Shown one piece after another: positions 1 to 7,524 of a stretch of 19,159 bases of DNA. A program made the translations under genes and the position numbers. The notes under the pieces were generated by a model, which made no database searches, was not told the DNA's origin, and saw only the letters and a list, made by a program, of their open reading frames with translations. Numbering within the stretch: the stretch's first letter is position 1; the number at the start of each line of letters is the position of its first letter. The stretch comes from JBAWAP01 sp049589355 (lineage in GTDB: Bacteria; Chloroflexota; Anaerolineae; VGOG01), in NCBI GenBank assembly GCA_049589355.1, contig JBAWAP010000285.1, positions 1 through 19,159 of the forward strand, in the 5' to 3' direction.

Positions 1-747
1 GTCCACCGGCGACTGGAGAGAGTCTTCATCAACCGAGAGGATTACATCATCAACCCCAACGACAAGAACGCTCTGGAGGAAGCTTTGCGGCTAAAAGACG
101 TCCACGGTGCCGAGGTTATCGCCCTCAGCCTGGGAGAGCCTAGAGTGGGTGACGCGCTACGGGAAGCTCTGGCCATGGGGGCTGACCAGGCGTTTCTCCT
201 GACCGATGAGGCCTTTGGCAAAGCAGATACTGCCGCTGCTGCGCTGATCCTGGGCAAGGCGATCAAGAGAATCGGCGACTATGACCTCATCCTGACTGGC
301 CAGCGAGCCCTGGATACCGGCGCCAGCCAGATAGGCCCCCGTCTGGCCGAGTACCTGGGCCTGCCGCAGGTCCTGGGAGCCCGCGAAGTGTCCGGCCTGG
401 GCAACGGGAAGCTGAGAGCCAAACGAAACTGGAAGGATGGGTACGCCGAAGTAGAGGTCGGCCTGCCCGCCCTCCTTAGCATCGCTCCTCAGGCCAACCA
501 GCCCCGCTATCCGCACGGAGCGCGCATCATTAACGCCTATCGGGAGTGGGAAGTCACCACCTGGGGCCTGGCCGATTTGGGTCTGTCGGAAGAGGAGTTC
601 AGCCCCCTAATCGGCCTCCAGCGCGAGGCCTTTCCCCCAGAGCGAACATTGGGGGAACTCATAACGAGAGCGCCTGACGAGGCAGCGAAGGAGCTGGCAC
701 AGCGCTTGAGAGAGGTTGGAGGTTGGAAGTTGGAGGTTGGAGGTTAG
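1..747 (+). CDS. etfB: Electron transfer flavoprotein beta subunit, 5' partial
   Basis: The reading frame is open from base 1, so the gene starts outside the window. EtfB binds AMP and, with EtfA, forms the FAD-containing heterodimer that takes electrons from acyl-CoA dehydrogenases. Family features are visible: an INP-D-NALEEAL stretch near the window start, ALSLGEP, REALAMGAD, a LTGQRALDTGASQIGP segment matching the AMP-binding loop region, LAEYLGLPQV, and RYPHGARIINAY before a W-LADLGL stretch. Bases 1-84 are coding in the same frame, so the TTG at 85 is not the start. The last residues (about VGGWKLEVGG) are translated from a heptamer repeat and look like an added tail rather than native protein. 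The stop lies two bases before the etfA ATG, so the pair is translationally linked. Confidence 0.93.
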   Translation, partial: VHRRLERVFINREDYIINPNDKNALEEALRLKDVHGAEVIALSLGEPRVGDALREALAMGADQAFLLTDEAFGKADTAAAALILGKAIKRIGDYDLILTGQRALDTGASQIGPRLAEYLGLPQVLGAREVSGLGNGKLRAKRNWKDGYAEVEVGLPALLSIAPQANQPRYPHGARIINAYREWEVTTWGLADLGLSEEEFSPLIGLQREAFPPERTLGELITRAPDEAAKELAQRLREVGGWKLEVGG

Positions 748-749
748 AA
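715..749 (+). repeat. Heptamer tandem repeat spanning the etfB stop and etfA start
   Basis: Five consecutive 7-base units are seen: GTTGGAG, GTTGGAA, GTTGGAG, GTTGGAG, GTTAGAA. The array encodes the last residues of EtfB, contains its TAG stop (745-747), supplies the GGAGGT Shine-Dalgarno of etfA (739-744, four bases before the ATG) and ends on the A of that ATG. Because the unit is not a multiple of three, a change in unit number would alter the EtfB tail. Confidence 0.85.
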
Positions 750-1798
750 TGGGCCTGGAATACTGGGAACTTCTCACGGGCGAAGCAATCGAGGAAAAAG
801 AGGAGATCACCTATCGGGATATATGGGTGGTGGCCGAGGTAGAGGACGGTGTCCTGACGCCGGTTAGCCTGGAGATGGTAGGCAAAGCCCAGGAGTTGGC
901 TGCTGCCTTGGGAGCCTACGTCCAGGCCGTCCTGCTGGGTGAGGACCTGGAGGGCCTGGCTCAGGAGCTGATCCATCGTGGAGCCAATGGCGTCTACCTG
1001 GCCGACGATCCTCGCCTGGCCGAATATCACCTGGAAACCTATGCTGAGGTCCTGAGTGGCCTTTTCCAGGAGAAGAAACCAGAGATCATCCTCTTCGGAG
1101 CCACCGAATTGGGCCAGGAGCTGGCCCCCCGCCTGGCTCAACGCCTGGGGACTGGCCTGATCTCCGATTGCCTGAACCTATCCATTGATGAAACCGAGCG
1201 CGCCCTGTTGGCCACCCACCCAGTCTATGGCGGTGAGTACTTCCACGTCAGCACCTTCCTGGGAGCCAAACCCCAGATAGCGACGGTACGCCCTGGCGCC
1301 TTCCGCGTCCCCTTCGCCGATGAGTACCGTTACGGCGACGTGGAGGAGATTGCTGTCAATCTGGAGGGAATCGAGGGCAAGGTCAAGGTGCTCAATGTAT
1401 CCGCCGAAGAAGCGCGCCCCCAGGTGCCCCTATCCAAAGCCAAGGTCATCGTCGCTGGTGGGCGGGGCGTGGGGGACGCCGAGGGTTTCGCGTTGGTCGA
1501 GGAGCTAGCGGAGGCCCTAGGCGGCCAGGTGGCAGGCTCGCGGGGAGCAATGGACGAGGGTTGGATCGGCGAGGAGCGCCTAGTGGGACTGGGTGGCGTC
1601 ATGGTCAAGCCAGACCTTTACATCGCCTGCGGGATCTCTGGAGACATCTACCACTACTTCGCCATGCAGGAGGCCAAGTTCGTGGTGGCCATCAACAAGA
1701 ATCCTGACGCCCCCATCTTCAAGGTAGCCGACATTGGAATCGTGGGCCATCCCAAGGAGGTCATCCCGCCACTGCTCGCTGAGTTGAGAGCGGGGTAA
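749..1798 (+). CDS. etfA: Electron transfer flavoprotein alpha subunit
   Basis: EtfA holds the FAD of the ETF heterodimer and passes electrons from acyl-CoA dehydrogenases to the quinone pool or another acceptor. The C-terminal FAD domain is clear: VIVAGGRGVG (about residues 231-240), GSRGAMDEGW (about 263-272), YIACGISGDIYHY (about 290-302) and NKNPDAPIFKVADIGIVG (about 316-333). The N-terminal domain has the expected WVVAEVEDGVL opening and a TELGQELAPRLAQRLGTGLISDC segment. I chose the ATG at 749 because GGAGGT sits four bases upstream; the in-frame TTG at 716 lies inside the heptamer repeat and would only add repeat-derived residues. The length of 349 aa is somewhat longer than the common 310-330 aa. 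It is the last gene before a repeat-rich gap, and probably co-transcribed with etfB. Confidence 0.95.
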   Translation: MGLEYWELLTGEAIEEKEEITYRDIWVVAEVEDGVLTPVSLEMVGKAQELAAALGAYVQAVLLGEDLEGLAQELIHRGANGVYLADDPRLAEYHLETYAEVLSGLFQEKKPEIILFGATELGQELAPRLAQRLGTGLISDCLNLSIDETERALLATHPVYGGEYFHVSTFLGAKPQIATVRPGAFRVPFADEYRYGDVEEIAVNLEGIEGKVKVLNVSAEEARPQVPLSKAKVIVAGGRGVGDAEGFALVEELAEALGGQVAGSRGAMDEGWIGEERLVGLGGVMVKPDLYIACGISGDIYHYFAMQEAKFVVAINKNPDAPIFKVADIGIVGHPKEVIPPLLAELRAG

Positions 1799-1810
1799 AA
1801 ACTCTCCCGT

Positions 1811-1905
1811 TGCTTGTCATTGCGAGGAGCGGAGCGACGAAGCAATCTCCAGCCCACGACGGAGGGGATTGCTTCGCTCCCTGCGGTCGCTCGCAATGAC
1901 ACGGC
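1811..1905. repeat. Dispersed palindromic intergenic repeat (MITE/REP-like)
   Basis: Outer arms TGTCATTGCGAG (1815-1826) and CTCGCAATGACA (1890-1901) are perfect inverse complements. Inner arms around CGAAGCAATCTCC (about 1839-1850) and its near complement (about 1863-1876) extend the fold. This sequence type is a widespread noncoding palindromic repeat in many bacterial genomes; here it separates etfA from the thiolase. It encodes nothing convincing. Confidence 0.75.
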
Positions 1906-1915
1906 GGGCAGACAA

Positions 1916-1956
1916 CAAACGGGTAGATGGGCAAGAGAGCGCCATCTACCCGTTTG
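1916..1956. terminator. Perfect 15-bp hairpin between etfA and thiolase, terminator-like
   Basis: Left arm 1916-1930 and right arm 1942-1956 are perfect inverse complements around an 11-base loop. The left arm begins CAAAC and the right arm ends GTTTG, so it could work in either direction. There is no long T tract after it, so intrinsic termination is plausible but not certain. It overlaps the -35 region of the candidate promoter for the thiolase. Confidence 0.5.
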
Positions 1957-1982
1957 CTTATCTGGTGGGAATATGCTATCAT
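1954..1982 (+). promoter_or_regulatory. Candidate sigma70-type promoter for thiolase
   Basis: TTGCTT (1954-1959) and TATCAT (1977-1982) are separated by 17 bases, and lie about 30 bases upstream of the thiolase ATG at 2011. The -10 matches five of six consensus bases; the -35 is weak and overlaps the hairpin arm. Confidence 0.35.
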
Positions 1983-2010
1983 ACTCTCATTCCTGCGCCG
2001 GGGACAGAGC

Positions 2011-3195
2011 ATGAGAGAAGTCTTCATCGTCGCTGCCACTCGCACCCCCTTTGGCCGCTTCGGCGGGATGTTGAAGGATCTGACAGCGGTGGAGCTGGGC
2101 GCGGCAGCCATAAGAGAAGCAGTGTTGCAGGCCGGCATCGAAGGGCAAGCCATCAACCGTGTGATCCTTGGCAACTGCATGGGAGCTGCCACCCTGGGCC
2201 AGGTGCCGGCCCGCCAGGCGGCTCTCAAGGCTGAACTCCCCGATAGCGTCCCCACCATGGCTATCAACACAGCCTGCACCTCGGCCCTCCAGGCGGCCGG
2301 CCTGGGCTTGGCCATGATCCACCACGGTGAAGCCGAAGTCATCGTCGCTGGCGGGATGGAGAGCATGAGCCAGGTGCCCTACACCCTGCCCCAGGCCCGT
2401 TGGGGCTATCGGCTAGGGCACGGACAGATCGTGGACGCCCTCACCAACGCCCTCACCTGCCCCATCAGCGGGGTGCACATGGGCGTCTTCGCCAGCCAGG
2501 TGGCCAAGGAGTACGGTATCGGTCGCGAGGAGCAAGACCGCTGGGCGCTGAGGAGCCAGCAACGCTACCAGGCAGCCAAGGCAGCGGGAAAGTTCGCCGA
2601 CGAGATCGTGCCCGTCGAGATCGAGACCCGCCAGGGCAAGGTCGTGGTGAACGAAGACGAGCAGCCTCGACCTGACACAACTTATGAGAAACTGGCTGCG
2701 CTGCCACCCGCTTTCGAGCCTGAGGGGACGGTGACGGCGGGCAACGCGCCGGGCCTCAACGACGGAGCTGCGGCTCTGGTTTTGATGTCCCGACAGACAG
2801 CCGAGGCTCAGGGACTGGAACCACTGGCGAGGATTGTAGCCACGGCCAGTGCTGCGGCCGCGCCCCGGCTGATCAACGTGGTGCCCGCCCTGGCCGCCCA
2901 AAATGCCCTCCGCCAAGCCGCCTTGACTGTGAAGGATATTGACCTGTGGGAGATCAACGAGGCATTTGCTGCCGTCACCCTGACCGCTATCAAGATACTG
3001 GGTGTGGACCCGGAGCTGGTCAACGTCAACGGGGGCTCGGTAGCCATCGGCCACCCGGTGGGGGCTACGGGGGCGCGCATCTTGATGACCCTGATCTACG
3101 AGCTGCGCCGGCGGGGTGGGGGGATGGGCCTGGCGACCATCTGCGGCGCGGGAGCTCACGGATATGCGATGATCGTGGAGGTAACCAGCCAATAG
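2011..3195 (+). CDS. Acetyl-CoA C-acyltransferase (thiolase)
   Basis: This is a thiolase, which condenses two acyl-CoAs or cleaves 3-ketoacyl-CoA with CoA. The 394-aa length fits the family. Catalytic residues are visible: the nucleophilic Cys89 in NTACTSALQA, the NEAFA motif near residue 320, the GGSVAIGHPVGATGAR loop with the catalytic His, and a Cys in ATICGAGAHG near the C-terminus. The start at ATG 2011 gives the standard MREVFIVAATRTPFGRFGG opening; upstream in-frame codons run through the hairpin and are rejected. GGGGAC a few bases upstream is a weak ribosome binding site. The neighbouring etfBA suggests fatty-acid oxidation or a butyrate-type route. The sequence does not decide between a biosynthetic acetoacetyl-CoA thiolase and a degradative 3-ketoacyl-CoA thiolase. 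Confidence 0.94.
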   Translation: MREVFIVAATRTPFGRFGGMLKDLTAVELGAAAIREAVLQAGIEGQAINRVILGNCMGAATLGQVPARQAALKAELPDSVPTMAINTACTSALQAAGLGLAMIHHGEAEVIVAGGMESMSQVPYTLPQARWGYRLGHGQIVDALTNALTCPISGVHMGVFASQVAKEYGIGREEQDRWALRSQQRYQAAKAAGKFADEIVPVEIETRQGKVVVNEDEQPRPDTTYEKLAALPPAFEPEGTVTAGNAPGLNDGAAALVLMSRQTAEAQGLEPLARIVATASAAAAPRLINVVPALAAQNALRQAALTVKDIDLWEINEAFAAVTLTAIKILGVDPELVNVNGGSVAIGHPVGATGARILMTLIYELRRRGGGMGLATICGAGAHGYAMIVEVTSQ

Positions 3196-3260
3196 CTGAT
3201 AGCCAAGGGCTTATGTTTTGCGACATTCCGTTTCAATCAATCACAGGAGGGAAACCCTTT

Positions 3261-3884
3261 ATGGAAATACTTGCCTACGGAGAAGATGCCCTTACGCTCT
3301 GGGCGATCCAGAATAAGCTGCCCGCCATCTTGCATGGATTGGGTGACTCCTCTGCCTCATCACAATGTCAGGCTTTCTTCCGACCAAGCTTCGGCCGTAG
3401 CGGCGGCAATCGGAGCTCCAGGTTTGGGGAATTCGACCTTATCATTCTCTCAAGCCAGCGCTTGTACCTCGGTGAGAGCAAATGGGATCGCTCTTCAGAG
3501 CCAACCACCAGCGGACTTTTGGCCTTGCGAGCCGAGCAGCAGCTTAGGCATGATATCTTCAAGTTCTACGTTGAGGAATGGGCCTTTGGAAGTTATCCAA
3601 GTTGGCGTGACTTTCGGCTCAAGGCCAAATCGAAACTAGAACGGCGAGGGATCAACAAGCCTATAGCACCAGAAGGCAGCTTGCTCGCAGCGAACTTGCA
3701 GACTGTGTTGGGGATCATTCGTAAACACTTCTCGGCTTTGCCTGACATCAGGAATGTGCTATTATACTTGCATCGGGGAACGAATCTGAGCCAACTGCCG
3801 CGAAGAGCAGGTAAGGACTTCGAGGTCGTTTCAATAGACTATTCAGAAAGCGCGCTGGACAATTTCATCAAGATGGTAGTCTGA
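3261..3884 (+). CDS. Hypothetical protein with PD-(D/E)XK-like motif
   Basis: I do not recognise a named family with certainty. The 207-aa product has a FGEFDLIILSSQRLYLGESK segment (about residues 55-74): Asp59, then Glu72-x-Lys74 on a following hydrophobic strand. This is the spacing of a PD-(D/E)XK nuclease core (D-x12-ExK). An upstream RPSFGRSGG basic patch and a later LRAEQQLRHDIFKFY helix would suit a nuclease-like fold. The ATG at 3261 is preceded by AGGAGG at 3245-3250 (10-base gap) and is preferred over the in-frame ATG at 3213. There is no restriction methylase or toxin partner beside it, and the coding sequence looks less GC-rich than its neighbours, which suggests separate acquisition. 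Nuclease activity is an inference from the motif only. Confidence 0.7.
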   Translation: MEILAYGEDALTLWAIQNKLPAILHGLGDSSASSQCQAFFRPSFGRSGGNRSSRFGEFDLIILSSQRLYLGESKWDRSSEPTTSGLLALRAEQQLRHDIFKFYVEEWAFGSYPSWRDFRLKAKSKLERRGINKPIAPEGSLLAANLQTVLGIIRKHFSALPDIRNVLLYLHRGTNLSQLPRRAGKDFEVVSIDYSESALDNFIKMVV

Positions 3885-4040
3885 AAAAGAACGGAACGTC
3901 GCCAAACACACGGCTGGCGAATAGACGGGGACTGCCTTTTCGAAAGCGGAAGGCCAACTGGCGTGGGAACTGACCGGTACAGTGAGCGGGGCGGAGCCAT
4001 TCCCTCGCCTGTCGCCAACTTTGGGCGTTTGGGGAAAACT

Positions 4041-5030
4041 ATGTTGGGTTTACAAGACATCTTGGCTGCTCAGCGCAATCTAAGCGGCTTGATCACCAGG
4101 ACCCCACTGGAGTATTCCTTCCTCCTGAGCCAGCGGACAGGCTGCCAGGTCTACCTCAAGCTGGAGAACTGGCAGAAGACAGGCTCCTTTAAGGTGCGGG
4201 GAGCTGTCAACAAGGTCGCCAGCCTGACCGAGGAAGAGAAGGCCAGGGGTCTGGTGACGGCTTCAGCGGGGAATCATGCCCTGGGGGTAGCCTACGCCGC
4301 CCGAGCCCTGGGCAACGTGCCGGCTACCCTGTTCGTGCCCGTCAATGCTCCTGCTTCCAAGCTGAAAAAGCTGGAGGAGTTTGGTTGCGAAGTTGTCCTC
4401 TCAGGTAACAGCTACGAGGAGGCTCATCGCGCCGCCGAGGATTTTGGGCGACTTCATGGCGCTACCTACATCCACGCCTACGACGATCTGTGGACCATTG
4501 CCGGTCAAGGCACCGTAGGCCTGGAGGTACTGGAAGACCTGCCCGAAGCCGACGCTATCCTGGTGCCAGTGGGCGGCGGCGGGCTCATCGCCGGCATAGC
4601 TGTAGCCGCCAAAGCGATCAATCCTCAAGTGCAGGTCATCGGAGTACAGCCCGAAGCCTCGCCTGCGGCCTATCTCTCGCTGCGTGACGGCCACCCCTAC
4701 GAGGAGTACAATGCCGCCCCCACCATCGCCGATGGGCTGGCCGGGGGCTTTGGCCGTCTACCCTTTAAGATCGCTGGCGATCTCATTGACGAAATCATCC
4801 TGGTGAGCGAAGAAGAGACGCGCGTTGCTGTCTTCACTCTACTGGAGTTGGCTCAGCTAGTAGTGGAAGGCTCCGGCGCAGTCGGTATAGCTGCTTTGTT
4901 AGCCGACAAGGTGAACCTCGCAGGGAGAAAAGTCGTGGCGGTATTGACAGGGACTAACATAGATGCGAGTCTCCTCTTCGAGATCATGAGCGAACAACTG
5001 AATTCCCACAACTCGCACTGTAGGGGGTAG
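4041..5030 (+). CDS. Threonine ammonia-lyase (threonine dehydratase), PLP-dependent, single-domain
   Basis: This is a fold-type II PLP enzyme that most likely deaminates threonine or serine to 2-oxobutyrate or pyruvate. The PLP lysine is Lys51 in KTGSFKVRGA; SAGNHALGVAYAA (about residues 75-87) binds the substrate carboxylate and VPVGGGGLIAG is the glycine loop for the PLP phosphate. At 329 aa it has only the catalytic domain and lacks the C-terminal ACT-like domain of biosynthetic IlvA, so isoleucine feedback control is unlikely and a catabolic TdcB-like or serine racemase/hydroxyaspartate dehydratase role is possible. Start ATG 4041 is preceded by GGGGA; the in-frame GTG at 3963 would add an atypical N-terminus. 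The gene is followed by an M55 peptidase, which fits amino-acid turnover. Confidence 0.88.
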   Translation: MLGLQDILAAQRNLSGLITRTPLEYSFLLSQRTGCQVYLKLENWQKTGSFKVRGAVNKVASLTEEEKARGLVTASAGNHALGVAYAARALGNVPATLFVPVNAPASKLKKLEEFGCEVVLSGNSYEEAHRAAEDFGRLHGATYIHAYDDLWTIAGQGTVGLEVLEDLPEADAILVPVGGGGLIAGIAVAAKAINPQVQVIGVQPEASPAAYLSLRDGHPYEEYNAAPTIADGLAGGFGRLPFKIAGDLIDEIILVSEEETRVAVFTLLELAQLVVEGSGAVGIAALLADKVNLAGRKVVAVLTGTNIDASLLFEIMSEQLNSHNSHCRG

Positions 5031-5032
5031 CA

Positions 5033-5080
5033 GGCCAATCGCATTGGCCGTCGCTGGTGAGCCGCCCAACACCGTTGGGC
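5033..5080. terminator. Twin small hairpins between threonine dehydratase and M55 peptidase
   Basis: Two successive perfect 7-bp stems with 3-base loops are seen: GGCCAAT/ATTGGCC at 5033-5049 (loop CGC) and GCCCAAC/GTTGGGC at 5064-5080 (loop ACC). The second is followed by TTCT. They may attenuate or terminate transcription, or form part of a small repeat. No T run of terminator quality is present. Confidence 0.4.
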
Positions 5081-5122
5081 TTCTACCCATCACAACAAAT
5101 CCTGTAGCCCAAGGAGGCAAAA

Positions 5123-5929
5123 ATGAAAGTTTACATTTCATGCGACATGGAAGGCATCTCGGGTGTGGTAGCGGGCCAGCAAACCCAGATGAATGGCGAG
5201 GAGTACAAGCGAGCTCAAAAGCTGATGACAGGCGAGGTCAACGCCGCCATTGAGGGAGCCTTGGCCGGCGGGGCCAGCGAGGTTCTGGTCAACGACTCCC
5301 ACGGCTCGATGCGCAACATCCTCATCGAGGAGCTGAACCCCAGCGCTCAGCTCATCTCCGGCTCGCCCAAGCCCCTCTCAATGATGCAAGGGATTGACGG
5401 GAGCTTCGACGCCGCCTTCTTCATCGGCTACCACGCTCAAGCTGGCACTGCCTACAGCGTGCTGGACCACACCTACTCAAGCATCGCCTACCAGGTGAGC
5501 CTGAACGGCCGCCCAATGGGCGAGACGGGCCTCAACGCTGCCCTGGCCGGACATTTCGGCGTGCCGGTGGTTCTGGTGACCGGGGACAAGCTGTTAGTAG
5601 AAGAAGCCAAGGCTCTGCTGGGGACGGTGGAAGATGTGGCCGTTAAGGAGAGCTACGGCCGCTCCGCAGCAAAGTGCCTGGCACCAGAAGCAACTCACAA
5701 GCTCATCCGCGAGGCGGCCCAAAGGGCACTGTTGCGGGGAGGGAAGCCCTTCGTTGTCAAGCCGCCCATCACTCTGACGGTGGACTTCACCTCCAGCGCC
5801 CATCTGGACATGGCGGAGCTCATCCCTGGCAGCCGCCGCACCGGCGGGAGGCACATCGAGTACATCCACGATGACCTTCTCACTATCTACAAGGTTTGGC
5901 GGGCCATGCTGAAGTTGGCCCACGATTAG
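5123..5929 (+). CDS. dppA: M55 family D-aminopeptidase
   Basis: This is a zinc-dependent M55 peptidase of the DppA type, which removes N-terminal D-amino acids from short peptides. The metal-binding residues known from Bacillus subtilis DppA fall at matching places: Asp8 and Glu10 in ISCDMEGISG, His60 in NDSHGSMRN, His104 in IGYHA, and a Glu near residue 134 in MGETGLNAA. LDHTYS around residue 116 matches the conserved His region. The length of 268 aa is close to the family's 270-280 aa. A strong AAGGAGG (5111-5117) lies six bases before the ATG. There is no signal peptide, so it acts in the cytoplasm. The context (threonine dehydratase upstream, EamA exporter downstream) suggests peptide or amino-acid recycling. 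The exact substrate is not determined. Confidence 0.93.
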   Translation: MKVYISCDMEGISGVVAGQQTQMNGEEYKRAQKLMTGEVNAAIEGALAGGASEVLVNDSHGSMRNILIEELNPSAQLISGSPKPLSMMQGIDGSFDAAFFIGYHAQAGTAYSVLDHTYSSIAYQVSLNGRPMGETGLNAALAGHFGVPVVLVTGDKLLVEEAKALLGTVEDVAVKESYGRSAAKCLAPEATHKLIREAAQRALLRGGKPFVVKPPITLTVDFTSSAHLDMAELIPGSRRTGGRHIEYIHDDLLTIYKVWRAMLKLAHD

Positions 5930-5941
5930 ATAGCGAGCATC

Positions 5942-6829
5942 ATGAGCAAACCAACCATCAGGCCCTACCTGGGACTTGCTACGGGGATCGTGGCCGTCTC
6001 CTTCGCCTCTATCTTCATCCGCCTGGCCGAGGCCCCATCCCTGGTCATTGCCGCCGGTCGCCTGACCATCGCCTCCCTGATCCTGGCCCCAGCGGCCCTC
6101 ATCAGGGGCAAAGAGGAGCTACGGGCTCTCACCAAGGGAGACCTGCAACTGGCTCTCCTCTCCGGCCTGTTCCTGGGTTTGCACTTCGCCACCTGGATCA
6201 GCTCCCTGGAGTACACCTCGGTGGCCAGCTCGGTGGTCTTCGTCAGCACCAGCCCCATATTCGTGGGGCTGGCCTCCCGCTTCCTGCTCAAGGAAAGGGT
6301 ATCACGGCAGATGTTCGTGGGGATAGCGATATCCGTGCTGGGGGGGATGATCATCGGCTACGGCGACTTTGGCCTGGGCGCGCGGGAGCTCTTTGGCGAT
6401 CTATTGGCCATCGCAGGGGCAGTGGCAGTCTCTGGCTACTGGCTGGTGGGGAGGAGGCTGCGCCGCCAGTTATCCCTCCTGCCGTACATCTTCCTGGTTT
6501 ATGCCACGGCGGCCGCCTTCATGATCGTCCTCTGCCTGGTCACAGGACATTCCTTCTCAGGCTACCCCAGGCAGACCTATCTGATGTTCTTCCTGCTAGC
6601 CGTCGTGCCCCAGATCATCGGCCACTCGTCCTTCAACTGGGCTCTGAAATATCTGCCAGCCACCTTCGTGGTGGTAAGCACCCTGGGCGAGCCCGTCGGC
6701 TCAACCATCCTGGCCCATTTCATCTTAAACGAGGTGCCCACCCTGGCCAAGATCGGCGGTGGCGTGCTGATCCTGGCTGGCATCTACGTCTCCTCCCGTG
6801 CCGAGAGCGTGGCCGAGGCAGAAGGATAG
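5942..6829 (+). CDS. EamA/DMT-superfamily transporter
   Basis: This is a drug/metabolite transporter family inner-membrane protein, probably with ten membrane segments in two EamA repeats. The first repeat opens with LGLATGIVAVSFASIFIRLA and includes the arginine-containing AAGRLTIASLILAP helix; the second runs from about residue 150 (LLAIAGAVAVSGYWLVGRRL) and ends in TLGEPVGSTILAHFILNE, the typical C-terminal EamA signature. The length of 295 aa is normal. Members export amino acids, nucleobase-like compounds or other small metabolites; the substrate cannot be named from sequence. It starts 12 bases after the peptidase stop, so it is probably in the same operon, and export of an amino-acid-like product would suit the surrounding genes. 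Confidence 0.9.
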   Translation: MSKPTIRPYLGLATGIVAVSFASIFIRLAEAPSLVIAAGRLTIASLILAPAALIRGKEELRALTKGDLQLALLSGLFLGLHFATWISSLEYTSVASSVVFVSTSPIFVGLASRFLLKERVSRQMFVGIAISVLGGMIIGYGDFGLGARELFGDLLAIAGAVAVSGYWLVGRRLRRQLSLLPYIFLVYATAAAFMIVLCLVTGHSFSGYPRQTYLMFFLLAVVPQIIGHSSFNWALKYLPATFVVVSTLGEPVGSTILAHFILNEVPTLAKIGGGVLILAGIYVSSRAESVAEAEG

Positions 6830-6840
6830 GACCGAGGACC

Positions 6841-7524
6841 ATGCCAAGAACGCTGAAATACATCCTCTTCGACCTGGATGAAACCCTCTATCCCACCCGG
6901 TCGGGGCTCATGGCCGAGATTGGGAGGTTGATGAGTCGGTACATGGAAGAGCGGTTGGGGATGTCGCCGACCGAAGTGCCGGCCCTGCGAGAGTTTTACT
7001 ACCGCACGTACGGCACCACCATGCGGGGTCTGCAAATCCATCACGGCATAGACCCCGAAGATTATCTGGCCTACGTCCACAAGGTCCCACTGGAGGACTA
7101 CATCGGCCCCAACGACGAGCTCGACAGGGTGCTCGCCGAGATCGAAGCAGAGAAGGTCGTATTCACCAACGCTTCGGCGGAGCACGCCCGCCACGTGCTC
7201 GCCATCCTGGGCGTCGAGCGTCACTTCAACTGCATCATAGATGTGCGAGCTTTGGGCTACATGAGCAAGCCCAATCCAGAGGCTTACCGGCGCGCCCTGG
7301 AGATATTGGGCGTCGAGGGGAATGAGTGCCTCATCATTGATGACAGGGTTCGGAATCTCGCGCCAGCCAAGGAATTGGGGATGATCACCGTTCTCGTGAG
7401 CAATGAGGAATCAGCGCCTCAACAAGCCCAGTCCAAGGACGTGGATTTCATCATCGGTAAGGTGGCGGAGATTGGAGAGGTTATGCGGCGTTTGACTTCT
7501 GAGGAACTGTCAAGTGACGGATAA
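6841..7524 (+). CDS. HAD-superfamily hydrolase, pyrimidine 5'-nucleotidase-like
   Basis: This is a HAD phosphohydrolase. The four motifs are in order: FDLDETLYP with nucleophile Asp11 and acid/base Asp13; VVFTNAS with Thr109; Lys143 in GYMSKPNPEAY; and LIIDDR with Asp167/Asp168. The DETLYP opening and the helical cap at about residues 16-90 resemble the SDT1-type pyrimidine 5'-nucleotidases that dephosphorylate UMP/CMP or similar small phosphates. The length of 227 aa is normal. The gene starts 11 bases after the transporter stop and overlaps the next gene by 11 bases, so it looks like part of one operon. The frame stays open upstream through the transporter gene, but that part is a shadow. 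The substrate is uncertain. Confidence 0.9.
   Translation: MPRTLKYILFDLDETLYPTRSGLMAEIGRLMSRYMEERLGMSPTEVPALREFYYRTYGTTMRGLQIHHGIDPEDYLAYVHKVPLEDYIGPNDELDRVLAEIEAEKVVFTNASAEHARHVLAILGVERHFNCIIDVRALGYMSKPNPEAYRRALEILGVEGNECLIIDDRVRNLAPAKELGMITVLVSNEESAPQQAQSKDVDFIIGKVAEIGEVMRRLTSEELSSDG

Noticed and set aside
2946..3260. Upstream extension of the 3261 gene into the thiolase
   Set aside because: It is a shadow of the thiolase 3' end. AGGAGG at 3245-3250 supports the ATG at 3261.
5896..6840. In-frame upstream extension of the HAD gene through the transporter gene
   Set aside because: The extension is a shadow of the EamA gene. The HAD motif I begins right after the ATG at 6841, which is the usual N-terminus.
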